From NCBI GenBank assembly GCA_027625915.1, contig JANTQA010000047.1:19034001-19098000 (forward strand): a stretch of DNA of 64,000 bases, in the 5' to 3' direction. The notes under the pieces are model-generated. The model saw only the letters and a program-made list of their open reading frames with translations, was not told the DNA's origin and made no database searches. The DNA is from Anaeramoeba flamelloides. Taxonomy: Eukaryota > Metamonada > Anaeramoebidae. This document shows positions 32,747 through 46,689 of the stretch, piece by piece. Numbering within the stretch: the first letter of the stretch is position 1; every line of letters starts with the position of its first letter. Made by a program: the position numbers and the translations under genes.

Positions 32747-33812
32747 TTTAAAAGAAAAGAAAGAAAAACACCAACCCTATCAGTTTTTGGTGCAACACTT
32801 ATTGTGCCAATCTTTAAATTAAAAAATGGAAAAAATAATTACCATTGTGAAGTTTCTAAACATTGATTATAAATACCATATTTTTTTATTTTGGTGTATA
32901 TCCTTTAGATTTATAAAAACGATTGAAAAAAAAAAAAAAACAAAATTCAAATAATGATAAATTATAATTGTGATCAAAAGTAAAAAACACATTAATGTAA
33001 TCTTCAGCACTCTTTATCATATTTTTTAGAACCACTTTAACCAAAGAAAACCACTACAAAACACCTTTAATTATATTGTATTTTTATTATATATATATTC
33101 ATCATCACATTCTTGCTTTACACACACAATAAAATAAATAAAATAATAAAACCACCCATTTTTTTTTTTATTTATGTGAAAAAAATTTTCAAAGTGATTG
33201 ATTTAACTATTAAAACACAAAATAATCACATACTGGATTAATAATCACCACAATCTAATTTTTTATTGATTTTTTTGGGTTAAAAACACTTTTAATAAAT
33301 CAATTAGCCATTTTTTACAATATTTTTACCAGAAGAAATAGAGCAATAAATTTCATAAAAATTACTCGAAATAAACAAATAAACCTATTTAGCAACTTTA
33401 CGGAAAACAATTGTTATTTTGAAAAGATTTTTTTTCCAATTAATAATTAGTCAAAAAGGTTTGATCCATTTTCTTCCTCTTCTTTTTTTTTTTTGGATCG
33501 TTTTTATACTTTGAAAAATATACAAAAAATTTTTAGGTTTTGAAATTTCAATTTTAGAAATTTCTGAGATTTTTTATTAACAAAAAAAAATTTAAATTTT
33601 ATCGATATTCTAAAATATGGAAATTTAAACCAAATATTGGCTAATTTACGATAAGAATGAAATTTTATCTTTTAATTCATTGTCAATAATTTATTTATTT
33701 TTTGGCTTTTAAAAAACCAAATAATATCGTTTTTATTCTATTCAGAGTTTAAACAATAAATTGTTATTATTAGAATTTTCATTTGGTAACACACGCATAT
33801 ACATACTTATAT

Positions 33813-34351
33813 AAATACAAAATTCTAAAAATATGTTCACAGTTAAAACTGATCGAAAGAATAACAATAATTAATCTTTCATCCAATTGAAAAAAATTTG
33901 ATTTTACAAACCATTTCAAAATTCGCCTTTTTTGTTTTGTTTTCATTTCCTTTTATCCAATTATATAATCTATTTCGTTAGATCTGGTATTTTTTTCTTC
34001 TATAGTTGATACAAGGTTAGTACTGCGTTTTTTTAATCGAAAAATCGCATACAATTGGTTGATGGTATCTTACCATTTGATCGATCAACACCTGTTGGTA
34101 AAATTCAACAAATTTATCCATAAATTTTTTGTTCAGTTCGTTTCATTATTTTGGACATACATATTTTTATTGTTTCGGTTTATATTTTTTTTCTTTTATT
34201 TGTATATAAACCGATTACATATTAAAACATTAATATTGGGTAAATTAAATGTGTTTTTAGATTACATTTGTAAAAAAATACATAAAATTGGGTTTTTTAT
34301 TTTTCTATTTTTGATTTTGGCTGTATCCAAATTTTTGGAATGGAGTTTATA
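33813..34351. mobile_element. MITE of the 545-bp family, copy 3 (reversed)
   Basis: In reverse orientation, with TGTATCCAAATTTTTGGAAT and GGAGTTTATA at the right. Contains CCATTTGATCGATCAACA and AAACATTAATATTGGGTAA, as does copy 7. An open frame of 120 codons at 34059-34421 lies wholly within it and is not a gene. Confidence 0.75.
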
Positions 34352-34602
34352 TATTATAATAAACAATTTAAATTCAATATCATACATTAGAAATATTTAT
34401 AAAATAGTAATTTTATCTTGAAAAAATATTGACAATTTTGACCTTTTAATTAAAAATAATCGACTTAAATAATTAATAATATATTCTTAATTATTACTTA
34501 GAAATAACCAAATAAGAAAATATTTCCTGATGTTTCTGCCATATTTTGCAGCATTTAAAAAAGTATTATTTCGAGATTTTTACCTTAATTGCTTGATGAT
34601 TT

Positions 34603-34605
<3 letters not shown>

Positions 34606-34639
<34 letters not shown>
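34606..34639. repeat. (TA)n microsatellite
   Basis: About 17 alternating TA units following TTTTAAA. Pure dinucleotide tract. Confidence 0.9.
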
Positions 34640-34643
<4 letters not shown>

Positions 34644-35625
34644 AAAAAGAAAACTTTGTTCAAAAGCTTTGCCAAATTGAATAATGACAATTATATTTTT
34701 TTCAAGTTTAAATTATTATTGTAAATATTTTTTAGAAACCAAGTCTGTTTTTAATACAACAATTATATCAAAGCTTAGTAGTTTTAGTTTTAATATATAT
34801 ATATATTCTGCATTTTCTTCACAGGTAACAATGTTTCCTTCTTTGTACATGATTTTTAAAAAAGTAAAAACCGTTTCAGAAAACAAAACTTTTTTGAAAG
34901 TTTTCTATTTTAATAAAGTGAGCAACTTTATCTGAATTAAACTATTTGTAAGTTTTATATTTTAATAAAGTGAATACTCAACCTTTAAATATGAATCAGA
35001 GTTTTGGGAAGGGAATGATAGTGCATTTTTTTTTTAAAATAAACTTATTATTAAATCAGACAATATTAAAAAAGTTTAAATACTACCTTTATAAAAAAAA
35101 AGTACACACCTTTTTAAGACACATGTAGAAGAAAATATTTTTTTTGAAATAATTTGGGAATACTGTTATTATCCAATTAAGAAACAAAAATTTTTATTTT
35201 CAAGTTCCAAAATACATATTAATTATTACTGTTACAATCACATTAATAGAGTAAAAATTTTGTCTTAGAGTTCAATCAGGCAGTATAATTAAATGTCTTA
35301 TAAAATCATTTCTAAACCATTAGTAAAATATTTTGGGTTTTCAACTAATTATTCTTATGAAAATATTTTGGATGTGAAAAAAAATTTTCATTTTTTAATT
35401 AGAAAATAGTAGTATATTAAATTTTGAACTTTTTCAAAAATGAGAAAAATGGATCAAATATTTAAAAACAATAATTCATTTCTGGAAATAGCAATAAAAG
35501 TAAGTTTTGTCTTTTAGTAATCAAATTTTTTCCCTTTTTTTCAATTTCAAGATGTAAAAAATTTTTGAATTAAATTTTACTTTTTACTTGAAGTTTATTT
35601 TTATGGTTACCAACCCCTTAAACAA

Positions 35626-36297
35626 TTATTTTTTGATTTTTTTACAATAAAATAATATTTGTTGGTACGGATACCAATAGCTGAGATTGTCAATTCTCCT
35701 GAGTTCCTTTCTTTTCGTGATTAATTTAATCGTAAAAATTGTTTCAATCACGAGTAGGACTGAAACGACAATTGTTTGAAAGACAATAAATCCGTCTGGC
35801 TGCGGCGTCCCTGTCAATGACACCCGATAAGGATCTTTAACATCAACCCAACAATCTATTTTTTTCTCTTCTGTTTTGTATTTGAGCATCTTGGCTATGA
35901 AATTTGCTTCTGTTTCTTTGTCAAGCAGGATCGTCAATGTTCTTGATAGTGATGCAACTACCTCTTCATTTTTGTTGTTTGTGTAATTTAATTCAGCAGC
36001 TCCCATAATATCCACATTGCCTATAACCCCTTGTATGAAAACCATTTTTGCATCAACGACCATACATTGGCTATTGACCTTTGTCCAATGCTTTTTGTCA
36101 AGTGGCTCATAAAACCCAAGCCAGATCGCGACCAACAAGACAATCAAAAAGATGATAAAAAGAACATGGCATGTGCAAACAGAATCCCATTTTTTTTTTT
36201 TAACCCTTTCTACAAAACTCGTTAAATACTCGATTTTTTCTTCAAAGTTATCAGTTGACTCACTTTCGTTTGACTCTAATTTTAAAGGATTTTCCAT
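35626..36297 (-). CDS. Two-pass membrane protein of unknown function (DUF3592-like)
   Basis: A 223-residue, single-exon protein starting MENPLKLESN and ending TAA. An acidic N-terminal stretch (1-35) leads to TM1 (about 43-62, CHVLFIIFLIVLLVAIWLGF), then an outer or lumenal domain (about 63-168) and TM2 (about 169-191). The last 30 residues are basic and cytosolic. The middle domain has Cys78 (SQCMVVDAKM), an NYT glycosylation site (about 104-106) and Cys149 in IDCWVDVKDPYRVSL. The pattern Cys...strand...DCWVDxxxP resembles DUF3592 domains and, in layout, BK-channel beta subunits (two TMs with a Cys-containing loop). That resemblance is inference from texture, not a match I can prove. No neighbouring gene informs its role, although a Slo-type channel lies 23 kb away. 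Confidence 0.8.
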   Translation of the reverse strand: MENPLKLESNESESTDNFEEKIEYLTSFVERVKKKKWDSVCTCHVLFIIFLIVLLVAIWLGFYEPLDKKHWTKVNSQCMVVDAKMVFIQGVIGNVDIMGAAELNYTNNKNEEVVASLSRTLTILLDKETEANFIAKMLKYKTEEKKIDCWVDVKDPYRVSLTGTPQPDGFIVFQTIVVSVLLVIETIFTIKLITKRKELRRIDNLSYWYPYQQILFYCKKIKK

Positions 36298-36859
36298 TTT
36301 TTTTAAAAAAGTTTGTATCGTTTTTAAAAATGTTTAAAAAATAACAATCTTTGATAAAAATCTTTGACTTCTTTTGAGTGTTTTAGGTATCTACAAAATG
36401 TACGCTTCTTGGTTTAAGTGTTGGAATTCTCAAAAGTTTGGTCTTTGAGATTGCTGATATATTCAAAAAAAGGTTTTAAACTTTTTGAGTCATTTTTTGT
36501 ATTTATTGTAAACAAACTTTGGAAAAATTTTTTATAATAAAAAGACTTGTTGTAAATTAATTTACAAGTTTTCTTTGCCCTTAGAACAAAAATTCTTTCT
36601 CAAAACATTATAAATATTTTCAAAAATAAGAAAGTGGTGAAAAAAGTCGAACATATTTTTATGAATTTATGAGTGCCTGTTCGAATGGGTTTAAAAAATT
36701 GGGAAAAATTTTCTTTTTATTTTTCTTGTATTTATTATTTGATACAAAGAGATTTAGAAAAAGCCAGGTTGTAATTTGTGATCTCTACTTTTTCAAAGTA
36801 AAATTTAAATTAAATGAAAGTTTTTTCCTTTATGTTAAATAAAGACAATAACGAAATTA

Positions 36860-37343
36860 TAATGATCAAAATAATTTGTACCTAAGAATTACTATAATCC
36901 GTCTTTAAAAACTATAATCCGTGTTTTTTTTTTCTTCTTTTTCCAATACAACATCCAATTTACTACCCAATAGTATATATAAATTCAAATCAATTTTGAA
37001 GGCAAACTCCTGGATTTTTTCAGTTAAATTTAAATTATTGATTTATGTTTTGAAAATTTTTCATTAATTAACTCAATTTTTGTTTTTTTTTTGTTTTTTT
37101 TCTGATTAAAAACTTTTGAAAAATGTACTCTATTTTTTGAGATAAATTTTCATATTTGATCCTTCATTTTTATAATTTCTATTTAAATAGTAAAACTTAA
37201 AGAAACCAATACCATATTTAATGAGGGTTTATTATTGGTTTCTTAGATCGGTTGATGTATGGGTCTTCTAGAACAAAAAAACAAGCTTTTTATTTTGCAA
37301 CACATATCAAACTTTTCTGCACGCCTTATTTTAACAACATTAA
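36860..37343. mobile_element. MITE, GCGTGC family, copy 2 (reversed)
   Basis: Begins AATGATCAAAATAATTTGTA, carries ACTATAATCCGTGTTTTTTT and GGTCTTCTAGAACAAAAAAA, and ends CACGCCTTATTTTAACAACA. Orientation is opposite to the copy at 2378. Confidence 0.65.
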
Positions 37344-38209
37344 AACAATATTTTAACTCATTTTAATTACAGAGAAAGCTTAAAACCCTAAAAACAGCCG
37401 TTTTTTATGGCTAAATGATTTTAAGACCCTGAAAATGGTTTTTGTATGTTGAAAAACAATTATTAATTCAAAGTTGTAAGCTTGGAAGAATATATTTGTG
37501 GATTTCAATATAAGTGAAATTAGTGGTATATTAAAAATCAATTGTATTCCAATTATACCTAAAAAGGTTAATGGTTTCTGGTGATCTTTAAAAGACTTTG
37601 AAAAAATTAATTAGAGATTTGTTTTGATATTCAATTCTCATATTTTTCTAAATGATCATAATTAAAAATTTTCATTTAATTAATTTATCAAGCTTACAGA
37701 ATTATCATCACTAGAGAATTATCTTAATTAAAGTATGTTGTTGTTGAAGGTAAATGAGATTAAATACTTTATCACTCAAATAACACGAGAAAAAATATTA
37801 AGAAATCTTATTAATTGTAAAAAATTATTGGATTTTTTACAAATGATCAAAATTAAAAATAGTATATTTTGAAATTTTTTTTTTATTTCGTTTTCCGAAT
37901 TAAATGATAGAAGCGTAAAATAAATGTATTTCAGTATTTAAAATTCAATATTTAGAAACTCCTAAAATGACTGAAAATTTCAATTTTTTTTTAATTTCAG
38001 TATTTACCCAATAATTCTCAACTTATTACACCTTAGAATACCGAATTGATTTCTTAATTTTGCTGAATATTGAACTAGTTATATTTTTAAATTTATGTCG
38101 AATATTTATCTTAATAATTTCCAAAAATAATTTCCCTTTGTTAATCAATTTAATTTTTTTACAAAAAAAAATCAATTTTTTAGCAACTGAACAATTATAA
38201 AGATTAATC

Positions 38210-38751
38210 TAAACCCCAATTCAAAATTTTTAACACACCAAAATTCGATTTGTTTTAAAAAAAAACTTATTTAATCAATTCAACAAGAAATAACAAATTA
38301 TAACCATCCGCTAATTGAAGTGTTAACTTTTTTTTATGAATCACTGTACTCAAAAAACAATAAATTAATAATTATCAATACAAATAAATCATGGTTTGTT
38401 AAAAAAAATTTGGAGAGAGCAAAACAAAAAAATACATTGGTAAATTTGTTTGAGATATATTAGGACTATTTATCAATCAAATGGTTAGACACTGCTAACT
38501 AATTTTATTTGAGTTCTTCTATTTGGAACAACTCAACTTTAACAGAATATCTATTGTTCGAAAAAAAATTTTGATCAAACGAAACAAGTTAGGTAATTCA
38601 AAAAATGAAATAAAAACAAAAAACCAAAAGATGAAAAAATGATTTTCATATTTTATAAAAATCAAAATTATCTCCAATTTCAGTGAAATTGTATTCTTGT
38701 GATTGTTTGGAACGTTTTAGCTGTGTGGAAAATTTTGAATTTTTGTTTATA
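38210..38751. mobile_element. MITE of the 545-bp family, copy 4
   Basis: Starts TAAACCCCAATTCAAAATTT and ends GTGGAAAATTTTGAATTTTT then GTTTATA. Internal AGTTAGGTAATTCAAAAAAT and TTATCTCCAATTTCAGTGAA match the family. Confidence 0.8.
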
Positions 38752-39020
38752 AAAAGATATTTTTCAACTTTCAATCCCAAGAACTTGAATATGAAAAAGA
38801 AGAAGTAGGAGAAATACACGAAAAAATGTTATAGATGTAAATCAACAAAATATTGATCCATTTTTACAACAAGGAGATGGATTTAGGCACAAATGAAACA
38901 ATAGAGAATTAATAAGTAATTATTAACAAAATAAATACAATAATAATAAGAACGAAATAGAAAAACAAATAAAAGAGCAACTGGATCACAAAATAATCAT
39001 TAAAAAATCTGAAAGAAATT

Positions 39021-39220
39021 CCAGTCAGTTTCACTTTTAAGGCACAAACTTTCAACGAAATTTAAGACACAAAAAAAATCTCAAATTAAAGCACATAATT
39101 TGGAATTTTTTTTTTACAATTTATTTTTACTAGAATTTGAATTTTGTGTCTTAATTTGAGATTTTTTTTGTGTCTTAAATTTCGTTGAAAGTTTGTGCCT
39201 TAAAAATGAAACTGACTTTA
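39021..39220. mobile_element. Palindromic 200-bp MITE (CAGTCAGTTTCAC family), copy 4
   Basis: CCAGTCAGTTTCACTTTTAA to AAAATGAAACTGACTTTA. The arms match copies 2 and 3 closely. It sits in a worn coding-like stretch. Confidence 0.82.
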
Positions 39221-40546
39221 TAAGAATGAATGGCTTGCTTTTTGATAAGCCTATTACAGGTGTGTTTACAGGTGAAACTTGGATTTAATTTCGCATAATA
39301 TATATATAAGCCAAATTTCAAAATTAGTTGTAAATTTTTTTTTTTATTATTTTTTTCTTTTTTCATTGGTCTTTCAAAAAATACAATGATAGTACAATAT
39401 TTTTATTTAAAAATCTATATTGGCTATTTTCTGTAAAAAATTTAGTAAAATACCTTGTTAATCAAAAAACAAACACAATTAAACTAATTTTTTTCTGATG
39501 AAAAATCTGTCCCTATTTTTGAAATTAAGCTTATATTTGTAAATGTGTGTTATATCTTTATTTTTAATACCCCCTTTCATTCTTTGGGTAGTTTTTGTTT
39601 TAATAGTCGATTGCTGTCGGTTTTTCATCTTTATCAAGAATTTGTTACTGTTTTTTTTTCTAAACACCATTTCAATAATTGTGGCTTACCTGAAATAATA
39701 AATTGAAAAAAAAATATTTTCTATATCCTTTAGTATTCAAGAAAATTTAATTATTAAGTCTGATATGTAATTCATTTTTAAAACATTCTAAATAAGGTAT
39801 TTCCAAAAAAGTAGGGCATTTTTTGTACATTTTGTCAAGAAAGTATATTCTGATAGTAATATTCCTTAATTAGCAATAGAAAATATAATTAAATATTAAT
39901 ACTGATTGGATCAATTACAACGGTATTTATTTCGAAATATGTTGGATGAATTATTCCTAAATAATGAAAAAAAAAATACCAACTTTTTTGTGAAAACAAT
40001 GTACGACCAATTTCAATAAAAAAACGGAAATATGGAAAACATAAAAATGATTTATTAAATAATAAAACACATTTATATGTTTTCAATTCTATTTGAAATT
40101 TTTTTGATATTAAAAAGGTTATGAAAAAGATTTTTTTGATCAAAAATAAAATAATTATCACCAATTTTCACCCCTAAAGATTATAAGATAAAATTGAGAT
40201 CAAAATATTTAATATCTTTTATTTATTAAATAACGTATAAAGAAAAAAATTGAATTATTCTCAGAAATTAATAAAGGGTATTTAATGATTTTGGAGGATT
40301 AACTGCTTTTTTGAAGATTTAGATTAATAAATATATTTGAAAATAAAATTTACCCGCTTTCTTGGAAATAGCTTATATAAAAAACCAATTTTTTAAAAAT
40401 TAAAAAAAATAAAACCAAAAACTAAAAAAAGGTGACCCACAATTTTTGAAATGGTGCATTACCAATTTTTTATGACTTAATTTTCACTGAAAAAAAGTTG
40501 TAAACAAGATTTTTTATGAATAATTAAATTAATTTTAAAAGACTAT

Positions 40547-41476
40547 AAGCTTAATTTCAAAAATAGGGGCAGATTTTGATTGAAAAAAAATGTAGTTTCT
40601 CATTTAGTGAATACCAAAACTCCACCCAGAAAAATCAGAACTTAAAACTAAAAAATAACTGTCTAAAACATCCTTTTCTGTTTTAATTATTATTTCTAAT
40701 AAAAGAATAGAGAAAAGAAACCCATTAAGAAAAAAATAAATCTGACCCTATTTTTGAAATGATTTTTCATCTTAAAATTATCCATTTAAGATTCACCATT
40801 GCTTCCAAGAACCTTTTGAAACAACTTTCCATCAGAGTTATCAGATTTTTACTATTCACCCATTTGGTATCAACCCAAACTTTCCTTGATACCTTTTTCA
40901 AGATAAAAAGAATCTCAACAAAAGAAAGAAAAAGAAAAAGAAAAAGAAAAGAAAACGAAAACAAAACCAATTTTTTTGAATGTACAACAAAGAACTCAAA
41001 GATAAAATGAATACGATCACATTCATCACATTGTCTCCAAATGAAAGAGAAAAGAAGATCTTATTTGATCTTGCTATTTCTTCACTTTTCAAGGAACCAT
41101 TGTAACTCATTAAAGCAAATTTGGTTGATACTTGTTTTCGAAGCAAACACTTCTTGGGTGTTTTACTTTCTTTGAATTTTACAATTCCTTTCCCCAATGC
41201 TAATTAATCTCATCTCTTGAATATTAACGGTTTTCAAAAATGTTCTTGTTCATTCAACATAAAAATAACAATATGGAATCATTTTGGAAGAAAAATTGCA
41301 AAAAAATGATTTCAACTTTGGGAAATTTTCATTAAAAGAAGATTGTTTCTTGATAATAAATATTCAATAATGACTTTTAAAAGATATTGGGTTCAGAATA
41401 TTTGGTTAACACAACACACATACCAATGATTTAGAAAATAGAAATGATGACCCTATTTTTGAAATTTAGCTTACAT
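40547..41476. mobile_element. TIR element about 930 bp with coding-like centre
   Basis: The left end TAAGCTTAATTTCAAAAATA and the right end TATTTTTGAAATTTAGCTTA (with CCCTATTTTT inward) form inverted termini. A third, truncated terminus lies at 40746-40765 (GACCCTATTTTTGAAATGA) and a fourth outside at 39512-39534. The centre (40759-41200) is richer in G+C and open on both strands: plus 40759-41010 (LRFTIASKNLLKQLSIRVIR, Lys/Arg-rich end) and minus 41197-40898 (VKFKESKTPKKCLLRKQVST). I do not recognise either product. The centre may be captured host sequence. Confidence 0.5.
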
Positions 41477-43109
41477 AGTCTCAATTTTGGTTGTGATTAT
41501 TTGTCTTTTTGAAGATCTCTTTTTTTTTCCACGTGATCTTTTAAAAAAAAAAAAAAAAAAACAACCAAAAAAAAAAAAAAGAAATTGTATAAAAAAAACA
41601 CAAAGAAAAATTTGAAAAATAAAAACAAAATTTGATGAAATTAGAAAAAATGTAGCTTAATGAAAATTTTGATCTTTTTATTTAGCAATTAACAGTATAA
41701 AAAGGAAACAAAACTAATCAGTATTTGGGCTTTTATGTTGATTATTATCGAATTAATCATTGGATTTAAAATTTTGAAAAAATACAAACTTTTGGAAGTT
41801 CTAAATATGAATTATTACATAAAATAATACTATTATTTTAGTTTTTTACTTTTAGGATTTGGAAAAGAAATTACAAACAATTTTCATAATTGAAAATTTT
41901 TTAATATTAGTTATCATGTGTAAAAAATGTAATAATTTATTGTGCAATAATGTTTATAATAGATTTTTTAAGAGTTATTTGATCATCGTGGTGCTGATAT
42001 CTTTTACATCCTATTATAATGTACTTTAATTCTAGTGGTATCTATAGTGTTGCTAAACCTTTAAGCATAAAAGTTCAGGTTTTATTTTAAAGTTAAGAAA
42101 TTATAATCTATGTAATTGGTAAATATACTAAATTTTAAAAATTATTTAAAAAGATATTCTTATTTTATAAATGAAACTAATTCAAAATCTCGTTGTTGTG
42201 AAAAAAATAAATAATTTAGTTATATGGGAGATTTAAATCATTTTCTATGCAATTACCCAGTCATTCAATATAATCGAAAAATCTGGATTTCGGAATTAAA
42301 AAAAAAGATGGTTATTCGGTTATTTTAAAAAATAATAATAATTTTAAAATTATTAATAAGAATTAATACCTTTATTAAATCTAATGGATACAGCTGTTCC
42401 GAGGCAACAGCGTAATAAATTCAATATCATATTTTGATTTTTATATAGGTTTTTATATTTTCCAATCTAAGAATAAGTAAGTTTATATTGAAAAATATTT
42501 TTTCATAAATGAGTTGATCTGAAAAAATAATTATCTTGATGTATCAAAAAAAATATTTATTTAATTAAGAGTGAATTGTATGTCGTTTTTCAATGAATTT
42601 TCGATTTTTAGAGTCATTTTGGGTTCTGAAAATTTATATTATGAATAACTGATGATAATTCTTGAATATTTACGCATTTAGTTAATTTTTTTTTCCATAT
42701 GAGCTTTATTATTCACATTTTGAACTTTTTAAAAATTTATATCAAGATCAAAATTTGATATTGATAAAATTTCAGGGTAGACTTGGAAAGACTAATAAAA
42801 AAAGTTTCAATCTTATAAAAATATTTCTCAATATTTCTTTTAGGAATTAGTAAAATTAAGTAGAATGTCATAAGAGTACTTTCATGTGTCATCAAGTGCT
42901 TCTGTTTTTGTTAATTCAAAAGAATAGAGAAATATCTTTTATTTTTACTCGATTCTTTTAAATTCTGGATAAACTGATGGTGGTTTTTTTTTTTTTTTTA
43001 CTTTTCGGTTTCGAAAAACTATTAATTTTCTAATCAAATAAAAATTTAAAATAAGCTACTGTTAATTGCAAATTAAAAAATTCAAAATTTTACAGTCAGC
43101 TATCGAAAA

Positions 43110-43659
43110 TAAACCCCAATTCAAAATTTTTTATACATTGAAATTCAATTTTTGAAAAAAAAAAAAAGTTATTTAATCAATTCTAGAAGAAATACCAAAT
43201 TAGAGCCATTCACTAATTGAAATATTAACACTTTTTTATAAATTACAATACTCCTAAAACAAAATTTAAATAATTATCAAGACTAATAAATCATGGGTGT
43301 GTTAAAAATTTTGGAGAGAACAACAAAATCAAAAAATATATTGTTAAATTTGTAAATATTCTCTTTGAAATATTGATCGATCAAATCGTTTGATCCTATT
43401 TACTAATTTTATTTAAGTTCTTCTATTATTAAGAAATCAATTATAACATAATATCAATGATTGTAAATTAATTTTAAGTTTTAATCAAATGGAACACGTT
43501 ACGAAATTCAACAAAAAGAATGAAAACAAAAAATTAAAATATGAAAAAAATATTTTCCATTTTATAGAAATCAAAATTATTTTCAATCTGAATAAAATTA
43601 GATTATTGTGATTGTTTGGTCCTTTTTAACGGTGTGGAAAATTTTGAATTTTAGTTTAA
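43110..43659. mobile_element. MITE of the 545-bp family, copy 5
   Basis: Starts TAAACCCCAATTCAAAATTT and ends GGAAAATTTTGAATTTTAGT. Carries CACGTTACGAAATTCAACAA and the TGATTGTTTGGTCCTTTT block of the family. Confidence 0.8.
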
Positions 43660-44153
43660 TCCCATCCCAATAATTAAAATAAATCCATAAAAAGTCTACA
43701 CTCTCGAAAGAAAATTAAAAAATTAATTCTTTATAAATTTAAAAATTTGAAATTTTATATTGATTTATAAAAGATTTTTTTTGGAAACTTTTCTGAAAAT
43801 TTTGTTTCATTTATTTTACAAAAAATAGTAACCTCAAAGAAGAGGAATTTTTCATTCTTCCCTTAAATTACAATAAAAAAAAAATAAAAATTTTCTTTTT
43901 AATACTCTATGATTTTTTCATTGTCACAATTTAAAATTGAAAAATTAATATAAAAAAAAAAAAATTCTAAAAACAAAACCGTTAAAATATTGGTAAAATA
44001 ATGCTAATTTGATGTTTCAAATTACAAAAGGATAATTTTTATTCAGATCAAAGTAAAAAATTACATCAGATGAAAAAGAAAAGTAAAAAAATTAAGGTTA
44101 TTGAAAAAAAATTGTTATAAAATTTTTTTTCAAATCAAATTGATACAATTAAC

Positions 44154-45293
<1,140 letters not shown>

Positions 45294-45429
45294 CTAATTT
45301 TTGGAAAAAAAAAGAAAAGAAAAGTAAAGAAGTTTTATTATAAATAAAAAGAAAAAAAAAAAAATTAAATATAATCGTAAAAAACAAAAAGAAATTAAAT
45401 AAGGAGAAAAAAGTTCTTTAAAAACTTAC
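45294..45429 (-). promoter_or_regulatory. Probable 5'-UTR intron of actin
   Basis: On the minus strand a GTAAGTTTTTAAAG donor (G at 45429) and an AAAAATTAG acceptor (G at 45294) enclose 136 nt, ending 16 nt before the actin ATG. Both signals are of the same type as those in the coding introns found here. A leader intron is common in actin genes (family knowledge). No transcript is available to prove it. Confidence 0.45.
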
Positions 45430-46689
45430 TGTAAATAATAAAAGATAAAAAGAAAAAAGTGAATAAAATATTTGTGTATATTCTTTAAAAGTTCCTTCCA
45501 AATAATTATTAAAAACAGTTAATGGTTTGGTATATTTTGTTCATTGTTTTTAAATATTAAAAAATTTCTCCTTTACAAACAAAAAATGCAAACTCTGTTT
45601 TTGAAGACTTTACTTTGGTTCGTGTATACTTGAAACCGAGTTAAAATGGTTTTAATGCCATCCCTTCTATTTCTCAAAATTAATTTCTAAAAAAATTCAT
45701 TTGCAAAAAATTTCCATTACAGACACGAAACAAATATTTTACCATTTTTGGAAAGAAATTTAACAGGTTGTTATTTCAATTTCACCCCATAAACTCGGTT
45801 CAAAAATTGACAAAAAATTAAATTTTTTAACTTTTGTCGAACACTTTCATGAATCATTTATTCAACCTAAATTAACAAATACGAACAAAACACTCCTCAT
45901 ATAATCTTTAAATTTAGGATCACATAAAGTCCTTTTGGCAAACCAACCATCGAATGCAAAAAACACAAAAATCTCAAAAGAAAAAACAGTTCCAATAGTG
46001 AAGATTCTAATTCTGGTTGAAATTTTGCCTTAAACTTTGAAAAAAGTAATCTAAAAATTATTGGGTAATATTTTTGCTACAAAATAACGAGTTAGTCTCT
46101 TTGGAGTCTTTTCAGTTTTTCCTTTAGAAAAGGAATTGAGTAAATATTTTAAAGTAACAAAACACTTTTGTTGAGAATTGAAAAGTTTACAGTTTTGTTT
46201 CAGGTGGTGCTAAACTCTTAAAAGAAAGTAGTCTTTCACGAAAATATATTTTCAAAAGGTAAAACTGCTTTAGAGAGATTTGTTCAATTTAACAACAAGT
46301 TATCATAATTATAAAACAATAAACAAGATACCACATACACCTTATCAGGTGACAATACCAACCCAGTTACACTTACTCAATTAAGTAAAAAAATAATTAC
46401 TCTGAAAATAAAATAATATCTTACTGTTTTCAGCTTTATAACTCATTTGTGTTGAGAAAATCGGATAAAAGAATTCGTTGTTTTGCCTTTTTGTTGAGTG
46501 GAGAGGATATTTTAAAGAATTGTCTCGAAAAAGAATAAGAAAGTTTGATTTTTTATTTTTAAAAATTGAAAGATCAACTCTAAAAATTGAGAAATAAGGT
46601 TTAAATTTCTGTATTATTCATTTCAACCAGGTTTAATTTCAAGGAAACGAACTCGTCTAAAAGAAAAAGATAGCTTAAAAAAAGTTCAA

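Larger units (their letters stand above)
30854..35625. other. Gene-poor repeat interval
   Basis: 3' flank of the HMG gene, then repeats: a satellite-related block (31840-32060) ending in a run of 12 G at about 32088-32099, two copies of the 545-bp MITE (32208-32746, and 33813-34351 reversed) and a (TA)n tract (34606-34639). An open frame of 92 codons at 31274-31552 (plus) is Lys/Leu-rich, has no recognisable domain, and is near the length expected by chance in such A-rich DNA. Confidence 0.5.
36298..44153. other. 7.9-kb gene-poor interval with MITEs and a TIR element
   Basis: No defensible host exon. Holds MITE copies at 36860-37343, 38210-38751, 39021-39220 and 43110-43659 and a TIR element with a coding-like centre (40547-41476). 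A patch at about 38760-39020 looks like worn coding sequence (QSQELEYEKEEVGEIHEKM, and in another frame EIEKQIKEQLDHK). It has several breaks and is cut by the MITE at 39021. Confidence 0.5.

Noticed and set aside
34059-34421. Plus-strand open frame of 120 codons
   Set aside because: Entirely within a reversed 545-bp MITE; hydrophobic Phe/Ile content comes from T-rich DNA.
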